From: Xylaria sp. FL1777
Lineage: Eukaryota; Ascomycota; Sordariomycetes; Xylariales; Xylariaceae
Length of the DNA: 64,000 bases
NCBI GenBank assembly: GCA_022578965.1
Contig: MU400551.1
Coordinates: 124,001-188,000 of the forward strand
Direction: 5' to 3'
In this document: in pieces, positions 1 through 10,906 of the stretch
Layout: every line of letters begins with the position of its first letter
How positions within the stretch are numbered: position 1 is the first letter of the stretch
Notes under the pieces: model-generated
The model's database searches: none
What the model was told of the DNA's origin: nothing
Seen by the model: only the letters and a program-made list of their open reading frames with translations
Program-made: the position numbers and the translations under genes

Positions 1-39
1 GTTGCCTGTGGCACCAACAATTGTAATAAGCTTCGGCAT
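1..39 (-). CDS. NmrA-like NAD(P)-binding protein, N-terminus only
   Basis: Reading the minus strand, an ATG at position 39 opens 13 codons (MPKLITIVGATGN) that run off the left edge. The beta-strand followed by VGATGN is the start of the GxxGxxG dinucleotide-binding loop of NmrA/HSCARG-type atypical short-chain dehydrogenases. These bind NAD(P) and act as redox sensors or regulators; NmrA itself restrains the nitrogen regulator AreA. Only the first strand and glycine loop can be seen, so another Rossmann protein, such as an isoflavone-reductase-like enzyme, is possible. The start is supported by the hydrophobic strand beginning directly after the Met. The gene lies downstream of, and on the same strand as, the ferric reductase. 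Confidence 0.7.
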   Translation of the reverse strand, partial: MPKLITIVGATGN

Positions 40-1515
40 GATGAGTCTCCTATAGTCGAATATAAATATATGCAGAGTTAATCAACACGGTTGTATCCTT
101 TGGTTGCCGTGTCTGGAGATGATGGTTGATACATTGTTATGACATAGACATTGCTCACTTCTTTATACTAACATAGGCTGGCAGTATCAAACACACAACT
201 CAAGTCTATTGTGCGAATGAGTTGAGGCATCGCCATCTTCTCGTCTCTTAGTAATGGCACTAGCATATTAGAAGCACGACCAAACACCGTGGAATTCCTT
301 CTTAACCGGAAACCTGACGGTAATACCAACGCGCCCTCCAGCAATTGAAGGGGGTCGCGCACTCCTCTGGGTACAGAAACGCCACAGTAGAATATAAATG
401 GCTGCATTGAGCTTTGTATGTGACATTACATGGCTTAGTAACCTCACAGCCGCTGTGAATTATTAATCGCGATGTTCCCCGCACGCATAGTACATCTTCC
501 GCGGAAGCTCTAACTTGACGGGGGGATGTCTTCTTTTGGAAAGGAACTAAATACAGCTGCTATATGATTATTGAATGCAAGGGTATGGCCCTTAGTAATT
601 GATGGCAGACAAGTCTCGAAGGTTGATAATTGGATGTTGGCAAGACTTAACAAATCCCGAACCAATACTGGTGTCTGTTTTATGCCTAGTTAGGCATTAC
701 AAAGACTTGGTTATCTCTACAACATGCAACACGGTCAAGCCGAGTTCACATTGATAGGTGTTTCCAAGATACGACGATCATGACGACTTTTCATGGTTAT
801 CTGCTAAATATTAATGACTAAGGGGCCTTGCGATCAACATCGACGACCCGACACAACATATAGAACTCATCCAGGATTGAGAGGATTCTGATACTTTAAT
901 TCGCCAGCCAAGTAAGCATCTGTTTCCATATTGCCTGTATCCCTATGAAGCTATTAGGCAATATGATTCGGGACTTGTTACTATACCAAATGTAGTGTTG
1001 AGCCATCTCATTCGGGAAAGCCACTCTCACCAGCTCCCCTCTACCTATAAGTCCACTGCACCTCGGGGTGTGTACATGGCACAGCAAGCATTTTGTATCA
1101 TACGCAATGGGTAAAGCGTGATTTATAAGTAGAATTACAGGTTTATATTCATGGTCCGCATGTTATCTGTCGCAGGTATCCGGATCTACCTTCCCTACCT
1201 GGTAATTACTAGGTATCTCAACCCAAGTCTGCGAGTTCGAAACAACTATGACTGCAAAGACGAATATTGATAGGACAACATCAGAGACAGAACAACGCAT
1301 CCCTCTCGAAGACCACTTTTCCTATCTCTCGTTTTATTACTTGACACCCCGCCAGCTCTTAGTACTACGTTAAGGTTATCAGATACGCATCCGCATTGTC
1401 AACGTGAATTTTCACCTACAATATCTTGTAGATTATGAAAAGAGAGTGAGGTATACACAGAGAGAAGGCTGCAGAGAAAAGGCGTCGTCCGAAGCCATGC
1501 CATAGGTACCCGGAA
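40..1515. other. Intergenic region; promoter of the left-edge gene
   Basis: This stretch of about 1.5 kb lies between the reductase stop codon and the NmrA-like start and must hold the promoter of the latter. Only short chance reading frames occur in it. No repeat or RNA gene was recognised. Confidence 0.6.
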
Positions 1516-4252
1516 TCACCAAGCAAAGGCTTCCTCGATTAGATCTACACTGAAGCCATCCTTAACGCAGTTGACGACCTGCTTCCTTGCTTCATCAGCC
1601 ATTTGACCTGGCCCACACACCAAGACTGTGGTCTGACGCCCGACTTCGAGAGACGATCTTATTACAGAGGCGATATGCATCCGCCCTGTCGTGACCGCGG
1701 TGTCTACCATCGGGACATAACTTTCAGTCCCTCGAATTTCGTCCTTGGGCGACTCTGAATTTCGCTCCGTGACTTCAGAAGAACCTGTGTGCCAGAACAA
1801 ACACTCCACTCCCTGGGCATTGGCAAGGAAGTTCTTCCTGACATGATCAATAAATGCCATCTCTTTCGCAGACCAGGCCAGTATGAAGCGTTTCGCTCTT
1901 CTCATCAAACCACGAGTATTCCCTGCTGTCTCGCCCTCCGGAGATGTCCGGCTTGCATATTCCTGAACGAAGCTGAGGGCGTGCGTGATTCCCAGTCCAC
2001 CGGCAAGACATAATACCGTATCAGCAGTGAAGAGCGATTGGAAAGTAGCGTGATGACCTGCGTAATAACCCTCCGTATAGATAGATATCTCCATTCTCGA
2101 GCGTGTAGAAGGCGAGGAAAGGTAGTTTTGCAGTGTAGCAGTCATCCCCGAATGCGCTCTGATCAGGAGTCGGAAGGAGACGCCGTTATACTTCTGCGCG
2201 TCACAAAGCACCGCCTCTCGGTGCGGCGGCGTCGTCGTCGACTTCACTTGGTAGCCGGAATCTGTCCCCGGCGACGCAGTGCCGAATTCTTTCGTCATAG
2301 AATAGACGTTGTTGCTTTTTGAAATGGAGAGAGACGAACAAGCGAGCTGTGGCACTGCATCATGTGTCTCCCACGCCGCAATGCTGAATGGGTGGCTTTC
2401 CCACAACCTGCCGAGTGCAGGGAAGTATAGAAACGTGTGCTGGCCCGGGCCAATTCCTCGGATAACGCGCGGGAAGACGGTTATTTGTAGGATATTGCAA
2501 CCTGGGATTGCCTCGACTTTTCCTTTGGCGTCGCCGAGACGATTGTAGTAGAGGATCCGAGCCAGCCTAGCGAGTCGATCGGCAGACCAAAATGCAAAAC
2601 AAATATACAGCCATACCTGGTAGCCATACTGCGTAAACGAGAAGATGTTAGCTGATCTAAGGTCCCTAAATTCAGTGCCCAGTAGTCTTCCTAAGCTTAA
2701 ATAAAGAGTATGAGATATGATACGGAAAACAAGGACTCAGGCACCCAGGGAGGAAGATTCTAAGGCTCACCTCAAAGCCGAAATGGGGTACCAAATGATA
2801 CCAGCATGCAACCAAAGTAAGGATAATCAAGATAATGTGAACCGTAAGGAATAACTCGTAAAGCGTTATACGAAGGGGAAGGACGGCGAAAGCTGCAGCT
2901 AGACTCAAGGCTATAGTTCCGATAATTCCCCACCACTATGACGAATAGTTAGTAAGACGTGTAGTAGACTATTTAGCTTAAACGCGGGTTCGGATACCAA
3001 GGTGCTTTATTCTTAAGACGTGGTGTGAAACCGAGGGGCGTCGGGAGACCTACATAGAAAGGTTCGGCCGCTTTCACTGAATAGGGGGTTGCTCCGTCGT
3101 ACCCCGGATCGACATATGCCAGAGTATACACGGCAGAATGGACGATAGCCTGCAACGTAGCTACTCTCGCCACCCAGCGATGTAAAGTGAGGAAAGTCGT
3201 CTGGCTCCATCCAGTTATGGCGATGAGCAGATTATTTCTCCCAGCAAATAGAATGGCAATGCTGATGTTGACGAGACTGAGGGTGCCAGTTCGGTTGCCC
3301 ACGTACTCGCATAGTTCGGATCGTTGTGAAGGGAAGTACACGTTCGGTTGAAAGCTTCCGAAGGAGATGGAAGATAAGATTATGTTCAAAGCGACGTAGA
3401 TGCTGATGGAAATACTGAGTGCCCTGCCGGGTACATAGCCCAAGTTTGCAGGGAGCGGTTCCAAGTGCCGCGATCCGAATAAAGCCGGGAGAGTAATGTG
3501 TTGTTGAAGACTTAACGCGAGAGCTGAATTTCGTAATCGTTGGTAGATTTTACTAGAGAATGCGTTTTCGAGCTGGATCTTGACTCCCCAAATAAGACAG
3601 ATACCAATGACGATAAAGTAGAGGATCACCCTACGCATAGTTCGTTATTCGTAATCTTGATCCCCAGACAACACTACGAATATCCAAAGACTGAAGGGAA
3701 ATTAACTTACGAATACCTCGTGTGAATGTACTCTGATCTCGCAAATTCGTCTAGCGTACCATGTGTCGCATAATAAAGATCCTGATTAACTAGGCTAGTA
3801 ACATTGAGCCATTCCGCGTCCTCAGGTAGCTCGGCCGTGGGCGCCGTATCGGGTAGACTATGGTGAAAAGTCGGCTCCGATGCGCCATCCACTGCGTAAA
3901 GACGAAAGCATTTTGCCTGCTGTTCCATTGTATATCCATGGGGACCACAGGCCTGTTGTATACAATATGCTATTGTCTGGAGCCATGGCATATTGGAAGA
4001 CCGGCATTCTTCACTTGTTGTCCCCATCATATCCATATCCATGTCCATATCCATTTTCATGCCCGACATGTTATGGTGCTGGGGGAAAGTCGTGCAGTCC
4101 AGGTATAGGGGGGAGAGAGAGTCGTGACATGCTAGGCAACATGAGTCCTGGTAGAAGGAAAGGCCAAAGCCAATGATGCCGTTCTCAGCTCCTCTGACAT
4201 CCTGAATCAGCAAGAAAAGTGCAATATTGAAAAATCCAATCGATGAAATCAT
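1516..4252 (-). CDS. Ferric/cupric reductase transmembrane component (FRE family), 4 exons
   Basis: Plasma-membrane metalloreductase that passes electrons from NADPH through FAD and two b-hemes to extracellular Fe(III) or Cu(II). Exons are 4252-3711, 3630-3054, 2935-2771 and 2628-1516, giving 798 aa, within the usual family size. A signal peptide starts at MISSIGFF. The Cys-rich ectodomain carries the family pattern, including PWLQTIAYCIQQAC. The membrane region has two His pairs, H331/H345 and H406/H420, each with 13 residues between, which is the bis-heme signature. Next come the FAD motif HPFS (507-510), the NADPH glycine motif GGLGIT (from 638), the CGPG motif (from 766) and the typical terminal aromatic. 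Splice choices are confirmed by restored family text such as FYWWGIIGTIALSL and HFGFEYGYQVWLY. The ectodomain also has an unusual Met/Asp repeat (62-76). Whether iron or copper is preferred cannot be told. Confidence 0.93.
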
Positions 4253-6765
4253 GGCTTATGAGTCGGGAACTAGTTATGTCATGAGGATGAAGATGCGTAT
4301 CTATGAACAACCATTCGAGAAATCATAGGCCTTTTCCGACCTAACACTAGATCTATAAATAAGGCTCAGAGGAATATCAGAAAAGGGACGAGGCAGAGTA
4401 CACGGGGAAGGAAGAAAAATATCCCATAGTTGGTCACTGTTATCTGTTTTAAGACTTCGAGCAGCAGAACTTGGCCATGGCAGACAGGTTTTTACTCCAC
4501 GCACTCCTACATCCACCCACCCACGCACGGTCTCGCGAATACCTGTCGAAATGCTTAACAGCATACATAGAGTCACTGAACAATCCAAGTCACGCTAAAA
4601 AATACCTAGACGAGAGGTGAACCATAACGACCCTGCCTCCTATTGCTTAGTTACTATAAGAACGTCGCTATAAGAGGTGCCGAAATACATAAGAAAGCCG
4701 GAGCTCTAGGCCGTAACGTTCAACGACAAGCCTTAAAGAATACAGCTAATTACCCAATTTAGTAATAAGCTGCGAGTCGAAATCCGTTTAAGGAAATAGC
4801 ACGTTGCACTTAACTGTTCAGTGAAACGTATTTTGGTCAGTGCTTGGTGCGAATTTTTTTTTTTTTCCTTGATGGCCGGATTGAAGAGGGGAAGAGAGGG
4901 ATTGAGCGGGTTTCATGGCTGGATGTATACACGGCTAAAAGTAGATAAATGTCGCGAATATTGTCACGTCGCGCTGGAACCAATCACCATCCAGTGTATT
5001 GGAGCACGCTGGCCCCGTCGGGTCCTGATTTTCTGTCTTCGCTTAATCAAATTAAGTACTATGCGCGGAGCCTGTCTCCCGTATGCCTTCTGCGTACCGG
5101 AGCCTATCCGAGAGAGAGGGCTTCTATTCAAGACGCGCCAAAAACGTGGCATTGATTAAGCCCAGTAGATGCCTTCAATACTTCTGCGCCTATGTTTTTA
5201 AAACGGTAGTTCTGTGCTCGATTAGATACTTTGACTTTTAAATTTAGTTGCCACCGATCATCATCTATCGTCGTTCACATTTAGGAGCGTCGCAACTCAT
5301 AACAGCGCTTGACCATCTATCTCCCAGGGCTCATAACAATTTCAGAGTGACGAAAAGGAACGCTGGCTGGCGCGTTACTAACGTTGTTGATAGGCTTGGG
5401 GATGATGAAGGCAATCGGCAAATGTGAAAGTGATTCTATCTCAGCTGTAGGGATGCCCAAGCCCAACAACAATGACTAGCCTAAGCTAACTCTTGATCGT
5501 GAGTATATCGCCACAGCGTTGAAATGTGGGCTGCACGAATATAATTTATTTTTCGTGAACATTGCCCGAAATGAGGAACGGAGCAGGTCAATCAAGCATC
5601 CTAGAGACTGACGCTGGTGATGAAGAGCGACAATGATAAGAGATGACCAAGGCTACTTTAGCTACAGGAGATCCTACAAATAAAACCACGCCTAGCTTAT
5701 AAGATTTTTAAACAACTGATCTATCTGCTACGGCCTAGTCGCACCTTGTCGCCAGGTATTGTGTCGAGGAATAGTGGTCGAAGCTGTAGATAAATTAGAA
5801 GGCACTGCCGTTGACACGACGAAGCCGATGGCCTCGCCACAAACCTCAAGAATGTTTCGGATAGTTCGTTGTCCTTGGGAATGAGAAATCACTCATCACT
5901 ACAGATATTCTGGTTTGATCTCCCAGCATGTTTTAGTGTCATCTTGACATGACTAAAGGTGCTTGATCATATCTGTAAACCTGTCTCGACGGCCTGTGCG
6001 CCACGATTTGATAATAGTATTTCTTCGTCTATTGTTGTGCTTGGTTATATATAGGGTAGAAAATATAGTCTAGATTGTAGTAACCTCAAAACTGCGATGT
6101 TCCCCAGGTTGCATCGAGGCATGACACAAGCAGTAGTGAGGTGTCGAAATTGACTCAAACTCGTCTTTGCCATTTTGTCCGACTCATGAGCTTTACATGG
6201 ATACGTAAAAGGGGGTTTATGGGGATACTAGTGACCTGTGTGTACGGGTGTCATGTCAAGGGAGTAAACTAAAGATTATATCTAGAATGGTTATCACACT
6301 GTAGTAGAGGCGCAAACGACTAGAGCGCCCTCTTCTTGCTCAACAGCACACCGTAAATCTTACAATGGTTCCACATGTTTCGTGCATAGTGAGATGCTTG
6401 AAACGAGAGGACCGCTCTGAACTATTCCAGTATGCGATTAAAGCGTGGCTCAGGTCACCTCCTCTTTAGAATGTAGTGGTATATCACTGGGCGCGTCTTC
6501 CAGCCTTCCTGAAGGAGCCCGCCTGTTGTTACTTCGTGCTACTAAAGGGATCAGCGATAGTATCCTATCGCAAGACCTACAAGTTGCTGATCGTGGATCG
6601 GATTGAGGTGATTTGGAGAAGCGACCCGAGATCCAGTCTCGAAAGGGGTAATAACCCGGCCCCAGGTATTAATCCACACGAGACAAAAACCGAAGCGAGC
6701 GGCTCAACCTCTGGGGGAACCAATAGCACACTTTAGTCAGCAGACGGCTAGAGCGTGCGGCTCAT
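4253..6765. other. Intergenic region, reductase promoter side
   Basis: No convincing gene is present. The part next to 4253 should contain the reductase promoter and leader; I found no clear cluster of iron-responsive GATA sites. A T-run of about a dozen bases lies near 4854-4866. The block 4640-4810 is compositionally odd and may be an old degraded repeat, but I cannot identify it. A frame at 6476-6736 has no recognisable domain. Confidence 0.5.
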
Positions 6766-7605
6766 CTACCCTGGGCCATACATATCAGCTTCCTCGACGC
6801 GCTCGCCATCAGCATCCTCGTCAGAACCATCGCTGTCCTGACCTTCGGTGTTTTGATATTCTGGAGCGTCTTGGAATGCTTGGCCACCCTCAGAGCTCTC
6901 CCTATGGGCTTGCCGGGCTCCGGCGGCTAACTGCTTGTCCAGAGCAGCCTCCAGTTCAGGAAGCTCATCGTCATCATCGTCTGATTCCATATCAGAGCCA
7001 TCGCTAATCTCGATAACAGTGGGAGATGGGAGCCCAGAATCATCGCTATCATCATTCCCATCATCATTCTCGAGGTCGTCTGCGGCATCGACGGTACCTG
7101 TGCCGACAATGGTTTCTGGGAGGACATGTGGACGAGCCGATGTGGGATTGCCGGCTCCAGGAGTGGTCTCATACATGGGCAGCTTGTTTGACCTGTCGTA
7201 ATCGTTGGGCGAAAGATATTTCTTCCTCTTTACCCACCAAGACGCGATGTTGGCACGGCCGATGTTGAAGATTACCGAAGCGTCTTGGTATGTGGGAGGA
7301 CGATAGATGACGCCATTTTCGCGAAACGCTTCCTTCAGAGCTTTGTGGTCGTCCTCGGTCAACGGGGTTTGGCCCTGTCTGACGGACGATGCGATGTACG
7401 GTTCACCGACCGTCGTAGTTTGGGCCGTGGCGACGCGGTTGTCGATCAGCCAAAGTAGGACCTCGGTCCTGCGCTTTCGCGTGAATGACGATTGAGGGCG
7501 TGCGTGGTGAGCGGGAGGCACTCGTAAATCGCATCGTTTTCGGCACCCCTTGGGGAATTTCTTGGGGCCGGGCTTAATACCTTTCTTGGGCCGCACGTAG
7601 ACCAT
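6766..7605 (-). CDS. Hypothetical basic/acidic protein with HTH-like segment and SUMO-interaction-like motif
   Basis: A 279-aa single-exon frame from the ATG at 7605; an in-frame TAA lies just upstream, so this is the first possible start in this exon. The N-terminus is strongly basic (RPKKGIKPGPKKFPKG). A middle section containing YQDASVIFNIGRANIASWW followed by VKRKK reads like a helix-turn-helix: a short helix, a turn and a recognition-type helix with Trp and basic residues. The C-terminal half is low-complexity and acidic, with a run of Asp/Glu after VIEISDGSD. That string has the hydrophobic core plus acidic/serine flank of a SUMO-interaction motif. The layout suggests a nuclear, possibly DNA-binding protein, but no family was recognised. 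An upstream exon cannot be excluded. It could also be a domesticated transposase-type DNA-binding domain. Confidence 0.6.
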   Translation of the reverse strand: MVYVRPKKGIKPGPKKFPKGCRKRCDLRVPPAHHARPQSSFTRKRRTEVLLWLIDNRVATAQTTTVGEPYIASSVRQGQTPLTEDDHKALKEAFRENGVIYRPPTYQDASVIFNIGRANIASWWVKRKKYLSPNDYDRSNKLPMYETTPGAGNPTSARPHVLPETIVGTGTVDAADDLENDDGNDDSDDSGLPSPTVIEISDGSDMESDDDDDELPELEAALDKQLAAGARQAHRESSEGGQAFQDAPEYQNTEGQDSDGSDEDADGERVEEADMYGPG

Positions 7606-7712
7606 TTCATCAGGTCCCAAGATGGCTTATAGATATAATTGGTGTTGATATCACTGCGCGGGAGGTCGGGCCGCTGTCATAGCAGTTTCCAGCAGTGGTT
7701 ACGCCCAAACGC

Positions 7713-7736
7713 GTGGTGGAGTGGTGGAGTGGTGGA
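7713..7736. repeat. Tandem repeat, 3 x 8 nt (gtggtgga)
   Basis: Three perfect copies of gtggtgga in a row. Confidence 0.9.
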
Positions 7737-9356
7737 GTTGAAGCTGGCTAGAGGAACGACCTAATGAATTAGTGTAGACTGTGTAGCTAGGATGTGGAGA
7801 AGCACAGTACTGTATGTATACCATACTGCGCACTTGGGAGAGAGGGGGAGCATTGATCCTCGAGGCTCCAGATGCACGCCGACATATGTGGAGCATGGTT
7901 GTACAGAACCCAGCCAATCAATCTCGTCCAGCACTTCCAGCTAGATTAGCTCGGAGCTCTGGAGGGACCTTGCCTACATGTAGCCACCTGGGTACATGGA
8001 ATTGTACCTGCTGTAGACTCACTGTACTACTACGTACATCATGTACATGTATGTATGTGGTGAGTGAAAGTGCGGTACCACAGCATCGCCACTGCGCATG
8101 GCACTAGATAATGCAATACCGGTACAAATTCGTGGTACTGTATGCGTAGGTCCCGAAGTCGTGCCCAAAGCAGTGATTCCCCAAGAGACACACGGTAGGC
8201 TAGGTAGCTACTTATTAGGTATTACTAAGAAGACTACGATACGTAGGCAGACTAAGGTACGCATACAAACGGTTGTTGCATGGCTGAGTTGCCAAATGTC
8301 TCTGCAAGGTGAAGAAGTCGTTGGTTATCGTCCATGCAACGCTGTGTCAATGGTTGGTTGCAATGGCATTCGTCAAATCAAGCTTTTCGCGTTGCCGCTT
8401 TCATCTCTTTTTCGAGTTACCCGCACTCGCCGGGGATTTTCTCACGTTACGATCCGGCTACCTAATTTAGATACTTCAAGCCTTCTAGAACACGCCTCCA
8501 GCGATTTGCAACCACCCCGACGCTTCGAATGCTATCAACCGGCCAATTGAGAGGTAAGTATGGCCGCAGAGCCAATCACAGCCAACATAGCAGGCTTGAT
8601 GTCCGCGGGGGCTGGTGTACAGGTCCTGTACCGACATGCATGCATCTTCTGCTGCTGAAACAAAAGTGCCTGCAAGTTAATTGGCCACTCGAAGGGGGAG
8701 AGCTTGGGGTAGCTTGAAGGCATCTCAGAAGCGGCTGAACGTAGGCAGACACCACTCCACACCACACCGTCACACCACAACATCGTCGCATTTCGAAAAA
8801 CAAGAGGACAACAGCCTAAACCAACTTGTTGTGAGCGGCCAGGCAAGCGGCGGCAGAGTCAGAGCCAGGACGTAGATTACGCTTGACGCTACCGACACGT
8901 CGTATTTCAATTTCGATGCGTGGTGAGATCGACCAATATTGTCACTCTGCGACCGTCAGTGATAACAGGGCCGATTTCGTCGACTGGTGGCCGATGAATT
9001 GGAGATGCATCTGGCGTCAAGTGTTAAGGCAGCGGGAAGCCTCTTTGGGCAGGAGTGGTCGGAACAGAGTCACGATGACACGCCAAGGGAGAGGGAAAGG
9101 GAAAGGGTGGGCAGAGCTTTGCGAGCGAGTTGCGGTCAGAGAAAGAGATGTCGAGGGGCACTGGGCCGGTCGCAAGGCTTGCCGTGGAGGAAGAGCGGTG
9201 TCGCTCCAAGGTTGCAGTTTTCACAACATATATGGAGACTGGATACTGCTTTATCAGCTTGATACAACCAGCAATATCGATTGACGAGTTGGAGGTTAGC
9301 TTGTATCGACATGCATCACGGAGAAATGCCGATGGGGGGGCGCCTGATCGGAGGGT

Positions 9357-9384
9357 GAGAGACCCTTGGGCGAGAGACCCTTGG
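9357..9384. repeat. Direct repeat gagagacccttgg, 15-nt period
   Basis: The 13-mer gagagacccttgg occurs at 9357 and again at 9372. Confidence 0.85.
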
Positions 9385-10069
9385 ACGGGTCGACAGTGGG
9401 AAGTGAACAGTAAGTATTTAAGTAGGTAGGTAAGTAGACACCTATCGAGAGAGAGCGACGGCGACAACTATAAAGGTGCGCGTGTCTTCGCTTCCAAGGT
9501 GTCTCTCACGTCTTGATAGTCGATACGGAAGCCTGACATTTCGCCGTTTGGCCGTGGACAAGTCTCATTGTCGAACCCCCGAGTTTTCGCGACAGATCTA
9601 CATCATAGCATAGCCAACTACCTTGCATTGCGTATCCGCCTGCCCCTGCAAGGTACCTACCAACTTCACAGTTCGTCGTAAATATACTGTGAATGCCTCC
9701 ATACACCAACATACCCACCACATCAGCTGCCTAGCCTGAAGGGTCTACTTGCTAGACGCAGTCAGGTACTCAAGTTTCAATTAGTCAGTCCCGATTGTTT
9801 TTAGCTTTGTCGCGGCTTTTAGCGGGAAAATAGAAGAAAGGAAAGAATTGGCCAGAAAAAGAGTAAAGGGACTTCTGTACATGAATATCAACTGGCTATT
9901 TCTGTTGCACAGCATCGCAGGTTGAGGTTCTAGTACGTCACTATTATTTACCTAATAAGGGACAAGCAAGCGCGGACATCCCATGTCGTCCATTCACATG
10001 TCTCCAGTCTCCATAATTTCTGGCCAAATCTGCCCTGCCCCGCCCCGCCCCGATCCTCTCCCCACCATG

Positions 10070-10906
10070 AGAAAAAAAAAGTTGCCCTGACCAGGGCTGT
10101 ATCTTCCCAGAGGCGGCTTAGTCCGGCTTTTGCTAGGTACAAAAGCGACCACCTCTCGTGCTCGCTCGCTCCCCTTCTCCCCAGCACCCACTTCATAGTA
10201 TATACTCTTTTCACAACAAGAACAGCGACATACTACATACAGACATACATATCATCTCTCTACTTACTTTGATTTTTGGACATAGTCACGGAAGAAAAAA
10301 AACCACTTGTCCTAAACCCCACTTCAAGGCTTCTTAAAGCATATCATCACAGCGATTGATCCGTCATCAACCGGTTCAAATCCCCTTTCCTATTTGACTC
10401 GCCTTTGGTCTCTTCAAAGGCACCACAGCTACCACGGCTTCCACGGCCGTGAGCTTCGTTTCTGACCAAGATTTCAGCCTGCGCAAATCCTACCACATCA
10501 TCAACTCCCGACCCCCTCCACCGCCTGCTGAGATCGCCTAAGGACCGCCGAACTCCTCTCTTGTTCGACACTCCCCAACCGACTCCAATCATCCACCCAA
10601 CCCACCGGCTGCCGCATAGGACGAGTTCTAAGGTTCTTCCTCTTGCAGAGGGAGAGTCGAGGAGACCTCGTCAGATCGCTTCGGGATCAGGAAGCTACCG
10701 TTTTCGACCCCCCTAACACCAGAGGAACACGTTCCTAGCATTCAGTTCTTTCTGTCGACAACGCTATCCACCATCGTGAGTGTAGATAGCTGCGACAGCA
10801 CATCTAGAGAATCCCCTCTGTAGATCCTTACTCTCCGCCTCTTCACACGTCAAGGACACAGAAAGCTCCTCTTTCTCTCCTCTCGATTCGGTCTAATTCG
10901 GAGGAT
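10070..10906 (+). promoter_or_regulatory. ODC promoter and long ATG-free, pyrimidine-rich leader
   Basis: From 10070 to the ODC start there is not one ATG in any plus-strand frame over 837 nt, although chance predicts about 13. A palindromic TATA-like element (agtatatact) sits at 10197-10206, and CT-rich sequence typical of fungal leaders begins right after it. This suggests transcription starts near 10230-10260 and the leader is about 650 nt. A possible leader intron would run from gtgagc near 10449 to the acceptor cttcctcttgcag ending at 10647. Long regulated leaders are known for Neurospora spe-1, where polyamines lower ODC synthesis; a similar role here is inference. Confidence 0.6.

Larger units (their letters stand above)
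7606..10069. other. Intergenic region upstream of ornithine decarboxylase
   Basis: About 2.4 kb without a supportable gene. Several 90-150-codon frames overlap on both strands here, but none shows a domain, signal peptide or splice logic. The region contains a small 8-nt tandem repeat at 7713-7736 and a repeated 13-mer at 9357-9384. Just before the ATG-free leader, around 10030-10055, are CGCCCCGCCCCG-type GC boxes. Confidence 0.5.

Noticed and set aside
8098..8550. 150-codon plus-strand frame
   Set aside because: No domain, signal peptide or family text. It lies in intergenic DNA where similar chance frames overlap on both strands.
9024..9467. 147-codon minus-strand frame overlapping several plus-strand frames
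   Set aside because: Three mutually overlapping frames of like size with low-complexity Ser/Arg content suggest chance in GC-balanced DNA.
10369..10380. ggttcaaatcc, a match to a tRNA B-box
   Set aside because: The flanking bases cannot form a T-arm stem and no A-box or acceptor stem is found at the right distance.
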